NCBI GenBank assembly: GCA_004369085.1
Contig: ML210169.1
Location: 124,001-188,000, forward strand
Direction of reading: 5' to 3'
From: Coprinopsis marcescibilis
Taxonomy: Eukaryota; Basidiomycota; Agaricomycetes; Agaricales; Psathyrellaceae
DNA length: 64,000 nt
Positions 58,485-64,000 of this stretch are shown one piece after another. The position numbers and the translations under genes are program-made. The first letter of the stretch is position 1. Each line of letters begins with the position of its first letter. The notes under the pieces were generated by a model, which was given only the letters and a program-made list of their open reading frames with translations, made no database searches and was not told where the DNA came from.

Positions 58485-60122
58485 TCAATCAGCCCTAAGT
58501 TGCCTGAGTCGATCGAGGCGAACTGCCTCCTGTGGAGCAGCCATGAAAGACCGGTCGTCCAAGTGTTCTTGGTGATCTACATCCGCCGTTTTACGCATAT
58601 GGAGAACGAGTCTGACGGACAGGATAGCATGGAACACTCCTTGGAGTCTGGATAAACGAGATATTTGATAGTTAGTTGAAGCACAAACTAAAAATGAGGT
58701 GGGGTACTGACTCTCCAAGCATGAGGTTGAAGGCTTGCTAAATAAGATGGAAGCAGGATCAGCTCTGTGCGGTAGTGGGGTCCTGATTTCCAAAATATAC
58801 TACTTACCGCTGTGGGAGATCTTGACGCTATTGAGTTAACTACAACGTTGGCGACAGCAATCGCTAGAGAGTAAAGTGTGTCAGCGAGCTCGAGGGATAT
58901 CAACCTCATACCCACTTGCTAAACAGAAGAAATAATAGATTCCATCCCGGAAGAATATTGTGACCAGCGTACTTCCATTGTCGCGGAACCTTTTGTATCC
59001 GATGCAGCACATAATGGAGGCCAACACTGGGAAAGAATCGGACACAGGCCACAGTAAGCGCTTTTAGAAGCGTACCTGTCATGCTAAGAACAAATAAGGA
59101 AAAGATCGCAGAGAGGAGACGTCCAGCATTTGGAGAAGATACAGGAGAGCAGCCGATGAGCTTGGGTAATGGAGATTCCTGAACTAAGTAGGTTCTAGCA
59201 ATGAGGTCCCTGACTTTAAGAGAACACGGAGTAAGCTTACATTTCAAATCCACGAGGAAAGTGGTCATCAGCGCGAATTGTGTACCGTGGATTGCCTAAG
59301 CCAGTGATTTAGGGCGACTAGACGGACACAGCGGTGAGCACTGAGCACTAGAAACTTACGATAAACTGAAGAACTAGGTAGAGAAGTATAGTCCTACTCC
59401 GCTCCGAGATTGCATATACCCTGGCGAACAGTATTCCTAACATCATGTCAGGAGCTGCCGCCCAAATACGGAGTTATAGCATGTCCGACCTTCCGCAAGA
59501 GCAACTGTCCCTAAAGTGAACACTGTCAAGAACGTCAATCCTGGAACTTAGATCGACGAATGAAGACAGCAGACTTACAACATCCCATCCCAATGAACAT
59601 ATGGCATGCCTGTGTCATCGTCGGAGCTATGATTAGCCGAATCCATTCGACGGCGGCCTTGACTTACAGCGGGCGTTAAGTCGGCTGCAAAGCAGTCTAG
59701 TTGGGGAAACTGTCAGAGTCCCAATAGTAGCGCCCGCAACGGTGAACACACCCACATCGCAAAACAAAAGATACATTTAAAAACACGGTGTATCTGGCCA
59801 AGAAGAAGAGGACCTTTATCGCGCCCCAAGGCGCTGGCCACATATACTGAATCTTTGATCATGTCAGGGAATATTTCTTCTCGGCATAATTGTACCACAT
59901 TCGCTCACCTCTTGCGGCAAAGTTTGCAGATGGTCAGCGACCTTATGTCCCACGGCGGGCGTAGGTGAGCGTGTTACTATCGCAGCACAGTCAACTTACA
60001 GCGAGTGTAGTAATTGCAACTATTGGTCGAGCCCTGTTAGCCTTTTTGTCCATAGACTAGGTTATACAAATGTACTTACCCTGAATGTACTGGGCTCGCC
60101 GAGTCGCCGTTGTCAATGCCAT
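58485..60122 (-). CDS. DUF6533-type seven-helix membrane protein (paralogue E)
   Basis: Starts MALTTATRRAQYIQ at 60122. After one intron ANRARPIVAITTLA joins VADHLQTLPQE, and the DUF6533 core follows as IQYMWPAPWGAIKVLFFLAR with YTVFLNVSFVL (about 59860-59760). A helix-rich exon lies at 59270-58920 (LLSAIFSLFVLSMTGTLLKA). The C-terminal exon holds LQGVFHAILSVRLVLHMRKT and ends RLRQLRAD at 58485. The fold and order match the other four members in the window, but this copy shares few exact residues with them and is likely an older paralogue. Several central exons were not placed. Confidence 0.68.
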
Positions 60123-61013
60123 ACAATCCAGAATATAAATACACTCACATATGCAGTCTGCTTTCGTGTGGCCAGGACGATCATGCCTTGGATGTCCGTG
60201 GCAGCCTGAAGGGAGTCGGCCATCTAACTAAGAGGCATGGGTGTGTTGAGCTGCTGAATCTACCTGTAACGCGCGTGAGCCTGCAGTCTTTATATATTTG
60301 TACACGACGTAACATGGCTATCAGCTTCCTCAGAAACTGATCGCACCGGGCCACTTCTCGAGCGCTGAATGCGCATGGTGAGGCCCTCCAGTGATAGATG
60401 CAGCACATAGAAGCAAATGGAATGATTATGAATGCCGTAAAATCGGCCGTATGCCACCTTTTTCGTTCCAGCCGGGAACCTTCACCGAGAAGGATAAGGT
60501 GTTCAATAGCTTATGTCGTCGTTTCCGATGACATCCCGGCTGCGAGAAGCCGTAGCCTACGCGACCGTAGAGCGTTAAAGGACGCCCTAGCAATTTATAC
60601 ATTATGTGGAGGCAATGCTGGTACCGGATGGCTTGTTGATGGAATTTGTTCTAATATCTTGGCGTGTTAGCTTGTTTAGGGGCGAGAGGTTATGCCATAG
60701 CTAGAGTCTAATAACGCATAAAAGGGGGTAGTTCAACTATTCGCACCTCCCCAATCTTCGTCCACCTGCGAGTTTTCAGAGCGTCTCTTACCCATAGAGC
60801 GCAACGAGTAACCGAGTCCGAAAGAGCTCGCTGTCTGTACCGTTATTCAACATTGTCAGAACGCGGAACGTATTGAATTGGTGTTGGCCACGACAAGGTA
60901 TAGTACTGTGGAGTGTTAATACAGGGGTGCCGAGCATGCAGACAGGAATAAAATAGTACGATCCATCAGAATCGCACATACATGGTTTGCTGCAAGTCAT
61001 TGGGGAGTCGAGA
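60123..61013. other. Intergenic region
   Basis: About 890 bases between DUF6533 gene E and the kinase 3' end. A 90-codon plus frame at 60398-60670 has no recognisable features. Nothing else seen. Confidence 0.4.
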
Positions 61014-62529
61014 TTAAAAGGAGCTTGCCCAAGCCCGAATATCAAAGTCGGACTCGCGAACCAACGTGATCCAAGAATGGTCCTGCAATACCGATGGATC
61101 AGGATAAAACATTTGAAGGATAAATGAGCAAAGCGTACGAGTAACGACTTGGGTGTTTGGCGTTGCTCTGGGTCCTTGAAGAGACATATGTCGACCAGAT
61201 CAACTGCTTCCTGAGGGAATCGTTCTGGCATTCGAGGGGACGGTTCCTGAACAATTTGATGAATGAGCTCGAAAATACTCATGGTCGAAAGTTGGCCATC
61301 AGGGTTAAAGGCAAGTTTGCTTTTCCTCCTGCTCTGCCTCTTCGCTGTCTTCTGTGTGAGGATAAAGGAGTCTCTGTGTGTGGGGGTTCGTGTCGCGTCG
61401 GGGCTGTCTTCCAAGTCCGAAAGGTCGTCATCATCATCAGGAGGATCTGTGAAGGGGAAGGAGCCCAGGGCGAGTTCGACCAACGAGATGCCCAACGACC
61501 ATACGTCGGACTTGACGGAGTAACCGGAGCCCGAACCTTGAATTCTTTCCGGCTACACAATAGATATATCAAGACGGGAGACGAGAGAAAGAGATGTGGA
61601 ACCTACACTCATATACACTGATGTGCCTACAAAAGTGTTAGCGACGGAGTTTATGAGCTCCCCAGAGACACCAAAGTCGCAGAGTTTGATTTGCCCCTCT
61701 GAGTTGAACAGGATGTTTGAAGGCTTGATGTCTGTTACGCAACAGGATCAGCAAAACAAGCGGTGTTAGAGGCGCGGACACCTACCTCGGTGCATAATAC
61801 GGTGCTCGTCATACAAGTATGTCAGTCCCTCTAGCACCGATAACGCAACAAGGCCCACAACTTCCGCGTCCAAAGGACCTACTTGCTTGTAGATTCCGTC
61901 GAAGGACCCTTTGTCCATAAATTCCATGCAGATACAGATGTTGGGCTCCGCGAGGAATGAGCCGAAGCAGGAAATGATAAAATCAGACTGGCATTCGTGC
62001 ATGATATCCAGCTCTCGAAGGATCTGCTTCCTGACAGCCGACTTCGCGTCGATCAACACGCTCTGTCAACGTCATGTAAGTACAGAGCAGACAGTAAACA
62101 CATCACGGACGACATATCCACGCTACACACCTTCTTTGCCATTATCGTCCCCGTCGGTAGATGCTCGACCTTCTCCACACTTCCGCCATTTCCTTGTCCT
62201 AAATCCGCAAGCTTCTTCAGATCGGCGTTCTTCAAATCCTTGATACGCTTTTTGAGCTCCAACCTGGCCAGTTTCTCAGACAATGTCGCCTGCATTGCGC
62301 TGTGGCGTCCAGTTGCGGGACTCTCGGCGGGTAGATCGAAGGGCATGGGTGGAGGGCCACCGCCGTCCATGCCTCCTAGCATTGGTGGTCGCTTCTTCCC
62401 AGCTGGAGGGCCACTCGGTGCTGGCGTGCTCGCAGGAGCATCATCGCTAAGCTGGAGGCCTTTGAAGTTCCTTTTCGTCCGCAGCGGGGTGGAGGAAGGT
62501 ACATAGAGAGGTCCGGGTGCCATCGACAT
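61014..62529 (-). CDS. STE7: MAP kinase kinase, Ste7/Fuz7 class
   Basis: Dual-specificity kinase that activates a MAP kinase, in fungi typically in the pheromone/filamentation cascade. It starts [13 protein letters not shown] at 62529. The kinase domain shows the glycine loop [18 protein letters not shown], the catalytic lysine in [17 protein letters not shown] with the join HR|D across an intron, and [20 protein letters not shown], an activation loop with the S-x3-T phosphosites. [20 protein letters not shown] and [14 protein letters not shown] follow. A Ser/Asp-rich insert ([16 protein letters not shown]) precedes [17 protein letters not shown]. The last exon restores [19 protein letters not shown], with a stop at 61014. 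An N-terminal KRNFKGLQL fits a MAPK docking motif. Ste7 class rather than Pbs2 or Mkk1 is inferred from the activation loop and insert. Confidence 0.9.
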
Positions 62530-63239
62530 ATTGATTGTCTCGTTAAAGGGTCTTCTCAAGAAATTGGGTTCTTGTACTCGTAGATGGCGGCGACAGTTGT
62601 AAAGCGAGAGGTCCAGAGGTGTCCTTGTCAGGTCGAAACGAAGGACAAGAATCTGATTCCACCGTGACCAGCAGTGCCATGCCAAATCAGTTTGATTGCT
62701 AGCAAATGGGGATGGATGAAACGGAGGCTTTGGCAATTTCCAATTGACCTCGGCTGTGTACTTAATAGTCAGACGTTGACGGCCCCTCTGCTTGACATTC
62801 GACATAAACACCAGATGCTTTGAGAAATGAAGTGTATCGTTAGCTCTGTATCATGCGGCCCCGCAGGTGGAACTGTCGCGCTAAAGTGAGATGTATGGCT
62901 CAACAAAAAAGATGAAACTGATTGCTGGTGGTGCTACAGTTTTGTAACCATGGAATCGTCTCCGCAAACCAGTAAGGATCTACATCACAAATTAACTTAC
63001 AACAGCACAAATCTCGGGTGCGGATAAGTACCAGGAATGCCTTTGCCTAGAGTTCGAACGAAAGCAAGAAGAAATGGATATTCTGTAGCTTGTTGTTATC
63101 AGAAGCCGACGCCATTCGAAATAAACAGATCAAACAGCGGAGCACGGCCAGGCATGGATTCACTGCTTGCATCGTGTATCCTCCGACATTCCGTTCGATA
63201 TCAAATCTCGCCGTGGAGAGGGACGTACAGCAACTACCG
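62530..63239. promoter_or_regulatory. Divergent promoter region MAPKK / Rpn14-like gene
   Basis: About 710 bases between divergent start codons at 62529 and 63240. No separate gene is visible; 5' leaders and promoters of both genes should lie here. Confidence 0.45.
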
Positions 63240-64000
63240 ATGGCCTCAGACAAAGACCAGATTCTGCCAATAGTAACTGCACAGCCATCCCTCGGCGAAG
63301 TTCTCCAGGAGGTTCAGAACGGTGGCATCCCATACGACAAATTCTGGGTTTCTTGTTACAAGGAATCGGAACCGTCTGTTCATGGCAAAATACACGTAGA
63401 ACTCGATGAACAAGATCGTGATCTCTTGAAGCTATCATCCGAGAACGAATCCATTCATATCGATTTCATCGGAAATGGGAAGCATGGTTATGTGCGATGA
63501 TCACCATCTTTCATGGCTGTTCCATCACGGTATTAACAAGGTCAGGACAGGAGTATAACGTTTCTTGTCCATCGCTCGGAGTCTCGAAAACTCGCCTCCT
63601 TCTTCCCTCACAGGAGTATAGTGACCCTCAACGCAGTGCACCCGGCAAGGTGAGCCTCCTCAATGTTCCTGCTCGATTTATTGCTCCTGACCGACTTTCC
63701 ATGTGTAGCCGCAGCGGATTACGGCGTTTGATATTTCTCCAGATAGCTCAAGATTTGCAACGGGGTTCACAGATGGAAGCGTGTATATCCATCCAACGTC
63801 GTCCGCACCCCGACCCCCATCATTCCTACCAAGGAAAACAGATTTGTCGGGGAAAATCTACTCTCGCCCACAACTGAGCGAGGTTTCAACATTGAAGTTT
63901 TTCCCTTCAAACCGCGTCATTCTTGCCTCTGGCCTCGACTTCACTTTGTCCATTGTATCTGCCGACCTCCCGGAAATATCACCTTCCGCCCCTACAAAGG
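63240..64000 (+). CDS. RPN14: Rpn14/PAAF1-type WD-repeat proteasome assembly factor (partial)
   Basis: N-terminal part of a WD40 protein; the gene runs off the right end. Rpn14/PAAF1 binds Rpt ATPases and chaperones assembly of the proteasome regulatory particle. It starts MASDKDQILPIVTAQPSLGE at 63240, continues DKFWVSCYKESEPSVHGKIH, and after an intron SGQEYNVSCPSLG, equivalent to the pre-propeller strand of PAAF1. A second intron leads to PQRITAFDISPDSSRFATGF and TDGSVYIHP, the first WD blade, and FFPSNRVILASGLDFTLSIV, the next. Assignment rests on this order and on the N-terminal segment before the first blade. The remaining propeller lies outside the window. Confidence 0.72.

Overview
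The window reads as nuclear DNA of a mushroom-forming basidiomycete (Agaricomycetes). The grounds are class I hydrophobins, DUF6533/DUF6534-type seven-helix membrane proteins (families known almost only from these fungi), an AA9 polysaccharide monooxygenase, and intron-dense genes with 45-70 base GT...AG introns. The species cannot be named from the sequence. All exon joins were made by eye from reading frame, splice signals and family motifs. For the dehydrogenase (2394-3797), SRP9 (11087-11553), the rhodanese fusion (17350-18673) and the AA9 gene (47606-48743) the exon lengths were summed and close exactly in frame.

Layout. 0.3-5.3 kb: two tandem hydrophobin genes on the minus strand with a Gre2-like NAD(P)-dependent reductase between them. 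5.3-7.8 kb: no confident gene. 7.8-17.1 kb: two DUF6533 membrane protein genes in opposite orientation enclose a divergent housekeeping pair (SRP9 and a mitochondrial 2-oxodicarboxylate carrier). 17.3-25.3 kb: a rhodanese fusion protein, a long convergent spacer with five identical TCCGATTGG boxes, the ESCRT-II subunit VPS36, and a single-pass membrane protein with a large ectodomain. 25.4-31 kb: two poorly characterised small genes and a polytopic membrane protein of unknown family.

31.2-35.7 kb: a cytochrome P450 whose start codon lies directly beside an inverted-repeat element, followed by a broken partial copy of the P450 5' end and a patch of repeats. 35.7-39.3 kb: a tail-to-tail pair of DUF6533 genes. 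40.2-45.7 kb: one giant serine-rich, coiled-coil protein of about 1770 residues. 47.6-48.7 kb: AA9 monooxygenase. 49.0-49.7 kb: a Tc1/mariner-style non-autonomous element with TA target duplication. 52.0-54.2 kb: a DUF6534 membrane protein. 54.9-58.0 kb: a second single-pass ectodomain protein convergent with 3-ketosphinganine reductase. 58.5-60.1 kb: a fifth DUF6533 gene. 61.0-64 kb: a Ste7-class MAP kinase kinase divergent from an Rpn14/PAAF1-type WD-repeat proteasome assembly factor that is cut by the window end.

Housekeeping genes (SRP9, carrier, VPS36, TSC10, STE7, RPN14) are interspersed with lineage-specific surface and membrane genes. The least explained content is the set of five DUF6533 genes, the 28-30 kb polytopic protein, the two ectodomain proteins, the rhodanese fusion, and the transposable-element damage around the P450. 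I saw no tRNA, rRNA, CRISPR array or secondary-metabolite core enzyme.
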